Below, piece after piece: positions 1 through 19,080 of a stretch of 64,000 bases of DNA. The stretch is taken from positions 37,363,728 through 37,427,727 of the forward strand of contig NC_092115.1 of assembly GCF_045679555.1 (NCBI RefSeq), read 5' to 3'. How positions within the stretch are numbered: position 1 is the stretch's first letter; each line of letters begins with the position of its first letter. Under the pieces are notes generated by a model. That model saw only the letters and a list, made by a program, of their open reading frames with translations, searched no databases and was not told where the DNA came from. Source of the DNA: Salvelinus alpinus. Taxonomy: Eukaryota; Chordata; Actinopteri; Salmoniformes; Salmonidae. A program made the position numbers and the translations under genes.

Positions 1-6552
<6,552 letters not shown>

Positions 6553-6680
6553 CGTCAGCCGAGTGAATGGGAAAGAAGAGAGTTGCAGTTTAGTAAAAGG
6601 AAACTGACGCCATTTTGGCTCGGGTCATGTATTTGCTATCATTGGAGCTGAGAGTCAAAATGACTTCCTCTGGAATGCAG
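6553..6680 (-). promoter_or_regulatory. PRMT5 5' flank / 5' UTR with a YY1-type motif
   Basis: Immediately upstream of the PRMT5 start codon, 6608-6619 reads CGCCATTTTGGC, a good match to the YY1 core (CCATNTT with GC-rich flanks). YY1 sites close to the start are common in TATA-less housekeeping promoters. No TATA box is evident. The transcription start cannot be placed from sequence alone, so the motif may lie in the 5' UTR. Confidence 0.4.
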
Positions 6681-6784
6681 TTTCACACGTTTCGAGAACT
6701 GTCGCGATACTTGCACGTCCAGTGAGATTATGGTAGTTTGAGGCTGTTGTTCGAAAAACACTTGGGATCATCTTGATCATGTAC

Positions 6785-7429
6785 GCTGCGTTCATAATAA
6801 TTGGGAACTCGGCAATCTCCAACTTCAGTGCGTTCAACACAACTGGGAATTCGGAAAAAAAGCTAGCTCCAACCGGAAAAATCTTTTGAATGGTCATCAA
6901 ATTCGGGAATCTTTTTATTTAACCTTTATTTAACAAAGCAAGTCAGTTCTCCCCCCCCCCCCTTATTATTTACAATGATGGCATAACACACACCTAACCC
7001 AGACGACGCTGGTTCAATTGTGCTCCGCCCTATGGGACTCCCAATCACGGCCAGTTGTGATACAGCCTGGAATCGAACCAGGGTCTGTAGTGACACCTCT
7101 TGATCTATGATGCAGTACCTTAGACCCCTGCGCCACTCTGGCCTCCTTCTAGAGAGCAGACCAATGACTGTATATATGAGTTCCCATGCCGCGTTCAAAA
7201 GAACTGGGAGCTCTGAAAAATACAAGGTCAGATCATGACATCAGTGATCTTCAGGTTGGTAAGTTGGACATCTAGAATGAGGCCAGAGTTCCTGAGTTGG
7301 AATTCTGAGTTGGAAGATCGTTTAAATTATTTTTCCCGGTCTGAGTTGTTTCCAGGTGATTTGAACGAACTGAAGACGGAAGTCAGAGATTTCCCAGTTC
7401 CGAGTTCCCAGTTGTTTTGAACGTGGCAC
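6785..7429. repeat. Foldback repeat with CGTTCAAAACAACTGGGAA-type arms, split by a SINE
   Basis: Left arm copies are GCTGCGTTCATAATAATTGG (from 6786) and a second at 6831. Another left arm, GCCGCGTTCAAAAGAACTGG, lies at about 7188, and the inverted arm TTCCCAGTTGTTTTGAACG ends at 7429. The element is non-coding. A SINE sits between the two parts (6911-7143). Confidence 0.55.
6911..7143 (-). mobile_element. tRNA-Leu-derived Deu-domain SINE (SlmI-like)
   Basis: On the minus strand it begins AGTGGCGCAGGGGTCTAAGG (tRNA-like A box), has the B box GGTTCGATTCC near 7070-7080, then the Deu-type core GGCCGTGATTGGGAGTCCCA, and ends with an AAATAAAGGTTAAATAAAAA tail. A run of G (plus-strand C, 6951-6962) interrupts the tail region. 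The tRNA similarity is the SINE head, not a tRNA gene. Confidence 0.85.
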
Positions 7430-8009
7430 CAGTTGTCTTGAAAGCACCAATAGAGGGGTTGGCTGACAATATCACGAAAATTATGCAGGCTTCAATAGAG
7501 CTAAAGGAAGTGGCCTTGTTCGAGAGGATCAAAACTGCAATGTGTCATGGATAAATTGTGACTGACTGACTGATCTACAAATAATAATGAGTCCTTATTT
7601 ATGATACAAGGTGATTTGTAGATCAGTCAGCATGCAGTCGTTTTGATGCTTTCAAACATGGCCGGTGTGTTGTTGTGATTCTGGATGGAAATGTAGCTAG
7701 CAACAATGACAATAATTAGTTGATGTTGCTGTACGTGATCCAACACGTTCATAAAAGCGTAGTCAACAGAAGTCCAATGGCACTTCTGATAATCAAAGCA
7801 ACTAGATCCCATGCATTTCACTGACTGGTCACAGTGCATTTGACTGACAGCTCACAGTGATCACTAGTTTTATTCCACCTTTTAAATGTAAAATTACATT
7901 TATTGTGTTAGTGTGTTGAATGGATAAATGGTGCTGGAGGGAATAGCAGCCGTTTTACAGGCTCCTGACCAATTGTGCAATTTTTTGTGTTTTTCTTCTT
8001 CTTAAAGTT
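7430..8009. other. No gene recognised
   Basis: AT-rich, non-coding sequence between the foldback repeat and the next LINE. It contains a short duplicated phrase (GTCAGTC...GATCTACAAAT and its inverse near 7560-7630). Nothing else is supported. Confidence 0.4.
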
Positions 8010-8495
8010 TTTTGTAATGTTTCCGCCATCACTTCCTATGACTGAAAAGAGCTTCTGGACATCAGAACAGAGATCACTAACCTCAATTTGTATGAGGATT
8101 TCTACTTCAATGAGTCGGAGGCGGAAGATATATTGCTCATCCTGGACATGGCCCAAATCCCCGATACTCGGAAAAGAAGAGGCGGCATTACAGAGGCCGG
8201 CGTGCGTGATACCTGATGAGACTTCGTCGGCGAGTTGATAAAACGCTTTTGCACTCCAATCTATTGGCGAACGTGCAATCACTGGAGAATAAACTGGACG
8301 AACTCCGTTCGAGACTATCCTATCAATGTGATCTGAAGACTGTAATATCCTATGTTTCTCCAATTCGTGGCTGAACAAGGACATATACATATTTTCTATA
8401 CATCGGCAGGACAGAACGGCAGGGGTGTTCAGGGGTGGTGGTGTGTGTCTCTTTGTTAACAACAGCTGTTGCTCGAGCTCTAAAATTAAGGAAGT

Positions 8496-9197
<702 letters not shown>

Positions 9198-10207
9198 GAA
9201 GTCTCGAGGTTCTGCTTGCCTGAGTTAGAATTCCTCCCGATAAGCTGTAGACCATACTATTTATCAAGAGAGTTTTCATAAATATATTTTTTGTAGCTGT
9301 CCATTTACCATAACAAACCAATGCTGGCGCTAAGACCGTACACAACGTGCTGTATAGGGCCATAAGCAAACAAGAAAATGCTTACCCAGAGGCGGCGCTC
9401 CTAGTGGCCAGTGATTTTAATGCAGGAAGATTTAAATCCTTTTTACCAATTTTAAGGCAACTAAAAGCAAAAACTCTAGATCACCTGAACTCCACACACA
9501 AAGACACATACAAAGTCCTCCATTTGGCAAATCTGACCATAACTCTATCCTCCTGATTCCTGCTTACAAGCAAAACAGGAAGTACCAGTGACACACTCGA
9601 TACAGAAGTGGTTCGATGAAGTGGACGGTAAGCGACAGGACTGTTTCGCTAGCACAGACTGGAATATGTTCCGGGATTCATTCAATGGCATTGAGGAGTT
9701 TACCACATCAGTCACTAGCTTCATTAATAAGTGCATTAACAATGTCGTCCCCACATTGACCATATGTACATATCCCAACCAGAAGCCATAAATTACAGGC
9801 AACATCTGCACTGGGCTAAAGGCTAGAGCTGCCACTTTCAAAGAGCAGGACACTAATCCAGACGCTTATAAGAAATCCCCCTACACCCTACACCCTCCAA
9901 TGAAACCATCAAACAGGCAAAGCGTCAATACAGAACCAAGATCGAATCCTACTACACCGGCTCTGACGCTCGTCGGATGTGGCAGGGCTTGTAAACTATG
10001 ATGGATTACAAAGGGAAGCCCAGCTGCGGGATGCCCAGTAACGCGAGTCTACCAGATGAGCTAAATTCCTTCTATGCTCGCGTTGAGGCAAGTAACACTG
10101 AACCATGCATGAGAGCACCAGCTGTTCTGGATGACTGTGTGAACGCACTCTCAGTAGCCAACGTGAGTAAGACTTATAAACAGCTTAACATTAACAAGGC
10201 TGCAGGG

Positions 10208-10679
10208 CCAGTGGTGGAAAAAAATACCCAATTGTCATATTTGAGTAAAAGTAAAGATACCTTAACAGAAAATGACTTAAGTAAAAGTGAAAGTCACTAA
10301 GTAAAATATTATTTGATAAAAGTCTAAAAGTATTTGGTTTTAAATATAGGTAATTGCTAAAATATAGTTAGTAAAAGTATAAATAATTTCAAATTCCTTA
10401 TATTAAGCAAACCAGACGGCACCATTTTCTTGTTTAATTAAAATATACGGATAGCCAGGGGCACACTCCAACACTCAGACACAATTTACAAACAAAGCAT
10501 GTGTGTTTAGTGATAAGTGCGTGAATTGAACCATTTTCCTGTCTTGCTAAGCATAGAAAATGTAACGAGTACTTTTGGAAAAATGTATAGAGTAAAAAGT
10601 ACATAATTTCAATTAGGAATGTAGTGATGTAAAAGTTATAAATAGTAAAGTAGAGATACCCCAAAAAAACTACTTCACT
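10208..10679. mobile_element. Non-autonomous DNA transposon (CAGTGGTGGAAAAA end) inside the LINE
   Basis: The LINE text stops at GCAGGGC and resumes at ATTTTCAACCTCTCCC (10682). The insert starts CAGTGGTGGAAAAAAATACC, is rich in AAGTAAAAGT phrases, and ends ACTACTTCACTG, a shortened match to the left end. It is non-coding; the superfamily is uncertain. Confidence 0.6.
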
Positions 10680-11533
10680 GACATTTTCAACCTCTCCCTA
10701 ACTGTCTGTTTCAAGCAGTCCACCATAGTCCCTGTGCCCAAGAACACTAAGGTAACCTGTCAAAATGACCATCATCATGTAGCACTTACATCTGTTGCCA
10801 TGAAATGCTTTGAAAGGCTGGTCATGGGTCACATCAACACCATCTAAGACACCCTGGACCCACTCCAATTAGCATACCGCCCCATCAGATCTACAGATGA
10901 CACAATCTCTATTGCACTCCACACTGCCCTTTCCCATCTAGACAAAAGGAACACCTACTTGAGAATGCTGTTCATTGAGTACAGCTCAGCGTTCAACACC
11001 ATAGTGCTCTCTAAGCTAAGGACCCTTGGATTAAACACCTTCCTCTGCTACTGGATCCTGGACTTCCTGACAGGCCACTCCCAGGTGGTGAGTGTAGGCA
11101 ACAACACATCCGCCACACTGATCCTGAACACGGGGGACCCTCAAGGGTGCATGCTTAGTCCCCTCCTGTACTCCGTGTTCACCCAAGACTGCATGGCAGC
11201 ACATCTCCAACACCATCATTAAGTTTGCTGATGACACAACGGTAGTAAGCCTGATCACTGACGACGATGAGACAGCCTACAGGGAGGAGTTCAGAGAACT
11301 GGCAGTGTGGTGCTAGGACAACAACTTCTCCCTCAATGTCAGCAAGACAAAGAACCTGATCGTGGACTATAGGAAACGGAGGGCCGAGCACGCCCCCATT
11401 CACATCGACGGGGCTGTAGTGGAGCAAGTTGAGAGCTTCAAGATCCTCTGTGTCCACATCACTAAGAACCTATCACGGTCCAAACACACCAACACGGTCT
11501 AAGAGGGCACGACAACACCTCTTCCCCCTATAG

Positions 11534-12541
11534 ACACTACCGTTCAAAAGTTTGGGGTCACTTAGAAATGTCTTTGTTTTTTAAAGAAAAGCAAAAAAAT
11601 TAGTCGATTAAAATTACATCAAATTGATCAGAAATACAGTGTAGACATTGTTAATGTTGTAAATTACATTGCAGCTGGAAAAGGCAGATTTTTTAATGGA
11701 ATATCTACATAGGCGTACAGAGGCCCGTTATCAGCAACCATCACTCCTGTGTTCCAATGGCACGTTGTCTTAGCTAATCCAAGTGTATCATTTTAAAAGA
11801 CTAATTGATCATTAAATAACCCTTTTGCGATAATGTTAGCACAGCTGAAAACTGTTGTCCTGTTTAAAGAAGCAATTAAAACTGGCCTTCTTTAGACTAG
11901 TTGAGTATCTGGAGCATCAGCATTTGTGGGTTCGATTACAGGCTAAAAATGGCCAGAAACAAAGAACTTTCTTCTGAAACTCGTTAGTCTATTCTTGTTC
12001 TGAGAAATGAAGGCTTTTCCATGCAAGAAATTGCCAAGAAAATTAAGATCTCATACAACGATGTGTACTACTCCCTTCACAGAACAGCGCAAACTGTCTC
12101 TAACCAGAATAGAAGGAGGTGTGGGAGTCCCCGGTGCACAACTGAGCAAGAGGACAAGTGCATTTGAGTGTATCGTTTGAGAAACAGACGCCCCACAAGT
12201 CCTCAACTGGCAGATTCATTAAATAGTACCCGCAAAACACCAGTCTCAACATCAACCGTGAAGAGGCGACTGCGGGATGCTGGCCTTCTAGGCAGAGTTG
12301 CTAAGAAAATACATATCTCAGACTGGCTAATAAAAAGAAAAGATTAAGATTTGCAAAATGACATAGACACTGGACAGAGGAACTCTGTCTAGAAGTTCAG
12401 CATCCCGGAGTCGCCTCTTCACTGTTGACGTTGAGAATGGTGTTTTGCGGGTACTATTTAATGAAGCTGCCAGTTGAGGACTTGTGAGGCGTCTGTTTCT
12501 CAAACTAGACACCCTAATGTTATTTTGCTCTTGCTCAGCAC
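11534..12541 (+). mobile_element. Tc1-like element with an inverted internal duplication
   Basis: Left end CACTACCGTTCAAAAGTTTG marks a third Tc1 family. A transposase start MARNKELSSETR follows at about 11950, with stops. The helix-turn-helix segment NRRPTSPQLADSLNSTRKTP on the plus strand (12164-12296) is repeated in reverse orientation on the minus strand (12388-12523, NRRLTSPQLAASLNSTRKTP). The element is therefore a foldback. The right terminal repeat is not seen. Confidence 0.75.
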
Positions 12542-12814
12542 CAAAAATATTCAATAAAATTCCATATTGTATTCTGTCTCTGTTGTCATTCAGTTAAGCC
12601 TGTACTTGATTGAAGTGTCACGTGCAACTACGTCCACGTTTGTAATTGTCTGATGCGCATTTTAAGACAGAGGTCTAAGTTCAACTTAAACTTGTTCTAA
12701 TGTTCCCAACAACGTGTTGTTGTTGTTGTTGTAGGTGCAGAAATGTATTAATTGTCATGTGAAAAGAAAACAAACTTGGCCCCGGACCCTAGATGAGCTG
12801 TCAAGGACCCTGAG
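12542..12814. other. No gene recognised; short (TTG)n tract
   Basis: AT-rich sequence with a GTTGTTGTTGTTGTTG run at about 12716-12733. Nothing coding is supported. Confidence 0.4.
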
Positions 12815-14746
12815 TAATTAAATCAAATGTTATTTGTCACATGCTTCGTAAACAACATGTGTTGACTAACAGTGAAATGCTTACTTATGGGCCCTTCCCA
12901 ACAATGTAATAATTGCAATGCGAAAAAGTAAACAATCTAGGCCCCAGCCCCTAAATCAGTTGTCAAGGACCCTGAGAAATCAAATCAATCAAATCTTATT
13001 TGTCACATGCTTCGTAAACAACATGTGTAGACTAACAGTGAAATGCTCACTTACGGGTCCTTCCCAACAATGCAGAGAGATAAATAGCAAAATAATAGCA
13101 AAAATAATAACACAAGACATAAATCCACAATTCGTAACGATAACTTGGCTGTATACACATGTACCAGTACCGAGACGATGTGCAGGGGTGTCGTGGGAAT
13201 TCTTACACAGGGACACACAAAGTCAATCTTAATGAATTATTGTTTATTGTCAGTGCACCTGAGAGGTTCCAACCAACTCAATGCACCATAGTACACATGT
13301 CAATCAGGAGCTCTCCCTGGGCAGTCCCGGCAGTTGTCTTATATACGGCTATACATAGACAAGTTATATTTGTATGATTTAGCATAATTAATTCATCATT
13401 ACCGTTTTGTTTCATTCATGTGACCGACCAATACTGTTTCATAACATGTGACAGATCAATACCTCACAAGGCTTCTTCTCTTTAAGCTGAGACCTTGAAA
13501 CTGAGATATCTTTAGTTCATTCTCAAATCAAGGTCTGGGCGTACTGCCAAATTGCAGATACTGATAAGTGAGGATTCGTTAAATCAGTCACTTGCATGAA
13601 CACAGAAATTGGTTATTAGAACAGCATATAAATAGAACACAGAAATTAGTTATCAGAAAAGCACAAACATAAAAATTGACATTACAGGGGTACGAGGTAA
13701 TTGAGGTAGATATGTACATACTGTATAGGTAAGGGTAAAGTGACTAGGCAACAGGATAGATAATAAGCCGTAGCAGCAGCATACTGTATGTGATGAGTCA
13801 AAAGAGTTAATGCAAAAGGTCAATGCAGATAGTCCGGGTAGCTATTTGGTTAACTGTTTAGCAGTTGGGGGTAGAAGCTGTTCAGGTCTTGTTCCAGACT
13901 TGGTACATCTGTACCGCTTGCCGTGCGGTAGCAGAGAGATGACTGTGGTGGCTGGAGTCTGACAATTTTTAGGGTGTTCCTCTGACACCACCTGGTATAG
14001 AGGTCCTGGATGTCAGGGAGCTCGGCCCCAGTGGTATACTGGGCCGTACTCACTAACCTCTGTAGCGCCTTGCGGTCGGATGCCAAGCAGTTGCCATACC
14101 AAGCGGTGATGCTGCCAGTCAAGATGCTCTCAATTGTGCAGCTGTAGAACTTTTTGAGGATCTGAGGGTGCATGTCAAATCTTTTCAGCCTACTAAGGGT
14201 GAAAAGGCTTTGTCGTGCTTTCTTCATGACTGTGTTGGTGTGTGTGGTTCATGTTAATTCCTTAGTGATGTGGACACAAAGGAACTTGAAGCTCTCAACC
14301 CGCTCCACTGAGGGAGATGTTGTTGTCCTGGCACCACACTGCCAGATCACTGACATCCTCCCTATAGGCTGTCTCATCATCCTCTGTGATCAGGCCTACC
14401 AGCATAGCGTTGTCAGCAAAAGTAATGATTTGGTTTTAAGTCGTGCGCAGCCACTCAGTCATAGGTGAACAGGGAGTACTGGAGGGGACTAAGCACACAT
14501 TCTTGAGGGGCCCCCGTGTTGAGGATCAGAGTGGCCGATGTGTTATTGCCTACCCTCACCACCAAGGAGCAGCCCGTCAGGAAGTCCAGGATCCAGTTGC
14601 AGATGGAGGTGTTCAGTCACAGGGTCCTGAGCTTAGTGATGAGCTTCAAGGGCCCTACGGTGTTCCCCACTGAGCTGTAGTCAATAAACAGCACTATCAC
14701 ATAGGTGTCCCTCTTGTCCAGGTGGGAGGCGGCAGTGTGGAGTATG
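12815..14746 (-). mobile_element. L2/RSg-type LINE 3' half, split by a solo LTR
   Basis: The 3' untranslated end appears twice in tandem (about 12815-12905 and 12975-13075), each with TTATTTGTCACATGCTTCGT and AACAGTGAAATGCT. The body then runs on the minus strand. 13850-14227 encodes the reverse-transcriptase tail ([20 protein letters not shown], then [20 protein letters not shown]). 14250-14746 is the rest of the palm region with breaks. It ends abruptly where a retroviral-type LTR begins. Confidence 0.82.
13189..13686. mobile_element. Solo LTR (498 bp) inside the LINE
   Basis: The LINE phrase GATGTGCAGGGGTACGAGG is interrupted. The insert begins TGTCGTGGGAATTC, ends GACATTACA and is flanked by GGGG on both sides (13185-13188 and 13687-13690), possibly AGGGG. 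TG...CA ends with a 4-5 bp target duplication indicate a retroviral or retrotransposon solo LTR. Confidence 0.75.
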
Positions 14747-15978
14747 GTAGAAAAATTACAAGATTATGTTATAATACTGTTTATGCATCAACTAAGGTTT
14801 GATGAGTACTCTCTCATCTGTGTCTGTGGGACTGAGTTGGGCCTCTGGGGCTTGGCGCTGGCAATTGATTTATGATGTGTTGGTGATAGAACCTACAGCC
14901 TGCATTCCATAGACTGAGTTGGTGTGTGTGACCCGAGACAGAGATAGCCTGTTGGAGTAGAACAAACCCCTCTTTGTTTCTAATCATCCTTGCATCTGGG
15001 AAACTAAGCCGGTGTCGTGTCTTTGGCTATGCCGGATTAAGTGATATGACATGCTATTCTATAAAATCCTTTCTCCGTAATAACTATTACCTGATTGAGC
15101 TAATCATGTAAATGTAATTAACTAGAAAGTCGGGGCACCACAAAATAATATTTATAGAGCTGTTATATTCCGAATAAACTCTTAAAGACCTAGTAATATT
15201 TTACATCAATAGCAGTCAATATTAATCGTCACCTTAATTCAGTCTCATCTGAAAGTTGTAAATTCTTGGTTATCTTCACGAACCCTGGCTAACAAGTTGA
15301 ATCAGCAATACAAAATTGGGTTTAATTATTTATTTACTAAATACCTAACTAATCACACAGAATTACATATACACAGAATGAATCATACCTTGATTACAAA
15401 TTACGTCATCAAGGAAAACGTCCCTAGCGGATGGAACAGATATGACAGCTGGTTACACAAAAGAAAAGGGGTCTGGGTTTGAGTGAAAGAGCGGGAAGAC
15501 TTGAGGAACAAAGGTACCAGCCATGCTATCGTAAATAAAGTATCTTATGCATTCTAAATTACCGCCCATTTGGAAAAGGAAAATGCAATATTTCCTCTGT
15601 GCTGCGCTTCGGTAGGTTGGTGGTAGATTTAAGGCCGTGTTGCCCAACCGAGTCCTTTGTCCTTTGAAGAATGTCTCTGGTGGTAAATTGGATACGTTGT
15701 AGTACTGTTGTTGTGTGGTAGACGGGATACTCTGTCTGTCCTTTCCTAGCCCAGGGGCCTGTTGCACAAAAGTAGAATTAAGACATCCGGGATAAATGAC
15801 TCAGCTGAGCTCAATGAAGCCAAAACATGTGCGTCCAGGCTTAATTGGTTGCACAAAGACCAAGCCAGGATGAGCAGACACGGATTCATTAAGCCAGGTG
15901 AAACCAATCCTGGATAGGTGCGCGCTCACGGCTCACTCAAATAGACCCCGCCACAGATCACAGATTAACTGATTTACC

Positions 15979-16398
15979 ATGGCAACTAGAGCCGCGTACT
16001 TTTCCCCGTCGGAAGCACAAATCCTCATGGAGGCATACGAGGAGGTAAAAGATATAATTAAGAAGAAAGGCAACACCGCCACAGTGATAAAGCAAAGAGA
16101 AAAAGCGTGGCAAAGTATTGCAGACCGCCTGAATGCGTAAGTAGTGCACAATTACACACTCACCGCTCCGCTGAAACATCACAATTACAATTCAAATATT
16201 TAATTCACATCTCCAAAAATGCAGTTGTACTGTAATTATGAAACGGTTAAATTTTTAATTGAAATGCACTGCAGATATGAGTGAAATTGTGTAAAGTAAC
16301 TCCATCACACTGTATAAAGCTATGATAATTTTTTTGATATTTTTACTGAAAACAAGACAAAAATACCAAGTAATTTTTTGCAGTGTGACTCCATTAAA

Positions 16399-16429
<31 letters not shown>

Positions 16430-17569
16430 TAAACATGAACGGGCCAAAACGGACATGGCAGCAGGTCAAAATCAAATACAAGAACATTCTGCAGAATGGT
16501 ATGGTCCCTGACTAATATTTAACAAAGCACAAGCATATATTGTACCCAGAAGGTGCCTGCTCACACATTGTCTGTACTGTTTTAGCAGTGAAAAAGAATA
16601 CCCACAGACAAGGCACGGGTGGTGGGTCACCAAAGGCTGACCTTACCCCAGCAGAGGACATGGCCTTGGAGCTAAATAAAGGCAGGCCCGTCTTAGAGGG
16701 GATCCCTGGGGGGAAAGAGACGAGCATAGGTTCCTCCCAAGATGCCACCCGCTTCATTCAAGGTATGTCCTTCCATCTCTACATGGGATACAACCACATT
16801 CATATTGAATCAATTTGGACTGTCTGACTTTGGTTTACCTATTGCCTTGCAGTGTCTGGCAGCACTGTGTTCCTGTTAGAGCCACCAGCACAAGCACCAG
16901 ACGATGCTGATCCAGTGAGTACTCCATCAAAGGCATACTGTAGGCCTGGCATGTCTTGTCTACTAGCTTCAATATGAATCCGATTAAATGTGATAGGGTG
17001 AAGGCCCCAGTGCAGCAGCAACAGCACATGATGGAGACGATGATGAGGAGGAGACCATCTCTCTGGATTCCAGAAGGCATGAGGTATCATGTTAAGACTG
17101 TGAAAGTACTATTTACTCTACAATGGTGAGGAGTCCTCATCAAAATCAAAAAATCTAATTTCTTTTACAGGACCCAGATGCTATACAGTGGGAAAACCAG
17201 CCTGGCAACATAGTGCGTATTAATAAAAGGACACCACATCCTGCCAAATTCCAGCTGCGCTAATTGTATTGTGTTCACAGAGCTCACAAGCTATCAGAAA
17301 GTTGTATGGCAACCACCTCCGGCGCCAAATAGAACTGGCAGACATAGACATTCAGTACAAGAAGAAAAAGATGGAAAATCTTGCACTGGAGTCCGAAATA
17401 AAAAAGAGGACAATTAGGAAACTGGACCTTGAAATAAAAAAACTTGAGAGGGAGGTGAGATATGCCTTCAATGTACACTGTATGCTAACTGTAACACAAA
17501 TGTATTAATCATTATTTTTCTTTCCTCCCCCAGCTCCAAGAAGATGACACAGCTCAAAATAAAAATTAG
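15979..17569 (+). CDS. Harbinger accessory protein, Myb/SANT-like DNA-binding (268 aa, 8 exons)
   Basis: PIF/Harbinger elements encode a second protein that binds the element ends and helps bring the transposase into the nucleus. The exons I place are 15979-16136, 16428-16498, 16586-16762, 16853-16914, 16997-17083, 17171-17212, 17281-17454 and 17534-17569. All have AG/GT borders, and together they make 807 nt with no internal stop. Residues 1 to about 75 form a trihelix Myb/SANT-like domain, with AYFSPSEAQILMEAYEEVKD, then WQSIADRLNA, then RTWQQVKIKYKNIL. The middle is low-complexity and acidic (DGDDDEEE). The C-terminus is a Lys/Glu-rich coiled-coil candidate (QIELADIDIQYKKKKMENLA). The ATG at 15979 is the first in the frame and directly precedes the domain. 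Splice sites are predicted by eye; exon 6 is short (42 nt) and least certain. Confidence 0.85.
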
Positions 17570-17789
17570 GTATATTCTCGTAAAGTCAAGTGAGCCATGA
17601 CATATGAGCTCTTATTGTGAGCACACAGGACGGTGGCATCTTTCTAAGTTTTTTTTTATTTTCCCAGCAATCAGTACAACCAAGTCATCGTTATAAGGCA
17701 TCGCCCTCTTTTGCCCACCCCCCCAGCACCAGGTGTGGCCACTAGCCTATATGAAGGCCCAAAATTGTGTGTTCCTTTCTGCTCTGACA

Positions 17790-19080
17790 ATGGCATGCCC
17801 ATTCGTGCGAGATGTGGTGGATGAAGAAGCACTTGTGCTGAGGAGAGCCTTCAGGCGAGAAAGGGTCTTCAGGGACCGGTTGGACCCACTGGCCTTCCCT
17901 GATGACCATCTATATGAAAGATACAGGTTTTCTGCAGATGGCATCAGGTATCTATGCAGACTACTGGGTCCCAGGATTAAGCACCGCACTGCACAGAGCC
18001 ATGCACTGAGTGTGGAGCAAATGGTTTGTGTGGCCTTGCGCTTTTTTGCTAGTGGAGCCTTCCTGTACTCAGTGGGGGATGCAGAACAGCTGAACAAGGC
18101 CACAATTTGCCGCACAATAAGGAGTGTGTGTCTGGCTATCAAAGCATTAGCAGATGTCTTCATCTCCTTCCCTGGCCACAGAAGACTCTGTGACATCAAA
18201 GAGGAGTTCTATAGGATTGCAGGTAAGAGGATCTACAAATTACAGGACAACTGTTAACACATAGTAGGATACTCATTACTTTGTGTGACAGGTTTCCCCA
18301 ATGTCATTGGTGCAGTGGACTGCACACACATAAGGATAAAAGCCCCCTCAGGTGCCCATGAGGCCGATTTTGTGAATAGGAAATCCTTTCACAGCATTAA
18401 TGTTCAGGTGAACATAACTTTTTGATATTGTCCATTGACGAACACTCTGCATTGCCAGTGATGTGCATTGATTGGTGTAATATTCCTCATCTTATGATTT
18501 CAGATGGTCTGCAATGCTGACTGTGTGATCAGCAATGTTGTGGCAAAATGGCCTGGCTCAGTCCATGACTCCAGAATCTTTCGGGCCTCTGAAATCTATC
18601 AGTGCCTATCACAAGGTAAGCCACACAACCCCTATTTATAACCATCATGGCTGTGTCAAGAATATCACTGTGTTTATGAGGTAGTAATGATGAGATTTTG
18701 TGTTGACAGGTGAATTCTCTGGTGTGTTGCTGGGAGACAGGGGGTATGGCTGCCAGCCTTTTCTCCTGACACCTTTCACAGACCCCCAGGAAGCACAGCA
18801 GGCCTACAACCATGCCCATGCCAGGACCAGGGCCAGAGTTGAAATGACCTTTGGCCTCCTGAAGGCACGCTTTCACTGCCTTCACAAATTAAGGGTCAGC
18901 CCTGTTAGGGCATGTGATATTACTGTGGCTTGTGCTGTCCTCCACAATGTGGCCTGCCTGAGGAAGGAGAGGGCCCCCAGAGTGCCACCAGCCATGGACT
19001 GGGACAATCCGGCAATCTTCCCTGATGACGACAGTGGTCGGCTGCTGAGGGACCAATATGTGTTGAATTATTTTAGTTAG
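17790..19080 (+). CDS. Harbinger DDE transposase, HARBI1-like (343 aa, 4 exons)
   Basis: DDE nuclease that cuts and integrates the element; related to vertebrate HARBI1. Exons are 17790-18222, 18292-18407, 18504-18615 and 18710-19080, totalling 1032 nt with correct phases and no stop, so 343 residues, close to the HARBI1 size. The N-terminal helical part holds [20 protein letters not shown]. The catalytic residues are visible in order: Asp in [13 protein letters not shown] (exon 2), Asp in [12 protein letters not shown] (exon 4) and Glu in [15 protein letters not shown] (exon 4). An in-frame upstream ATG at 17733 exists, but MACPFVRD at 17790 is the more family-like start. No frameshift or missing catalytic residue is seen, so activity is possible. 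Tissue of expression is unknown. Confidence 0.92.

Noticed and set aside
7060-7143. tRNA-Leu-like gene
   Set aside because: It is followed by a Deu-type core and an A-rich tail, so it is a SINE head.
18529-18885. Minus-strand frames across the Harbinger transposase
   Set aside because: Shadows of the plus-strand transposase exons, which hold conserved catalytic motifs.
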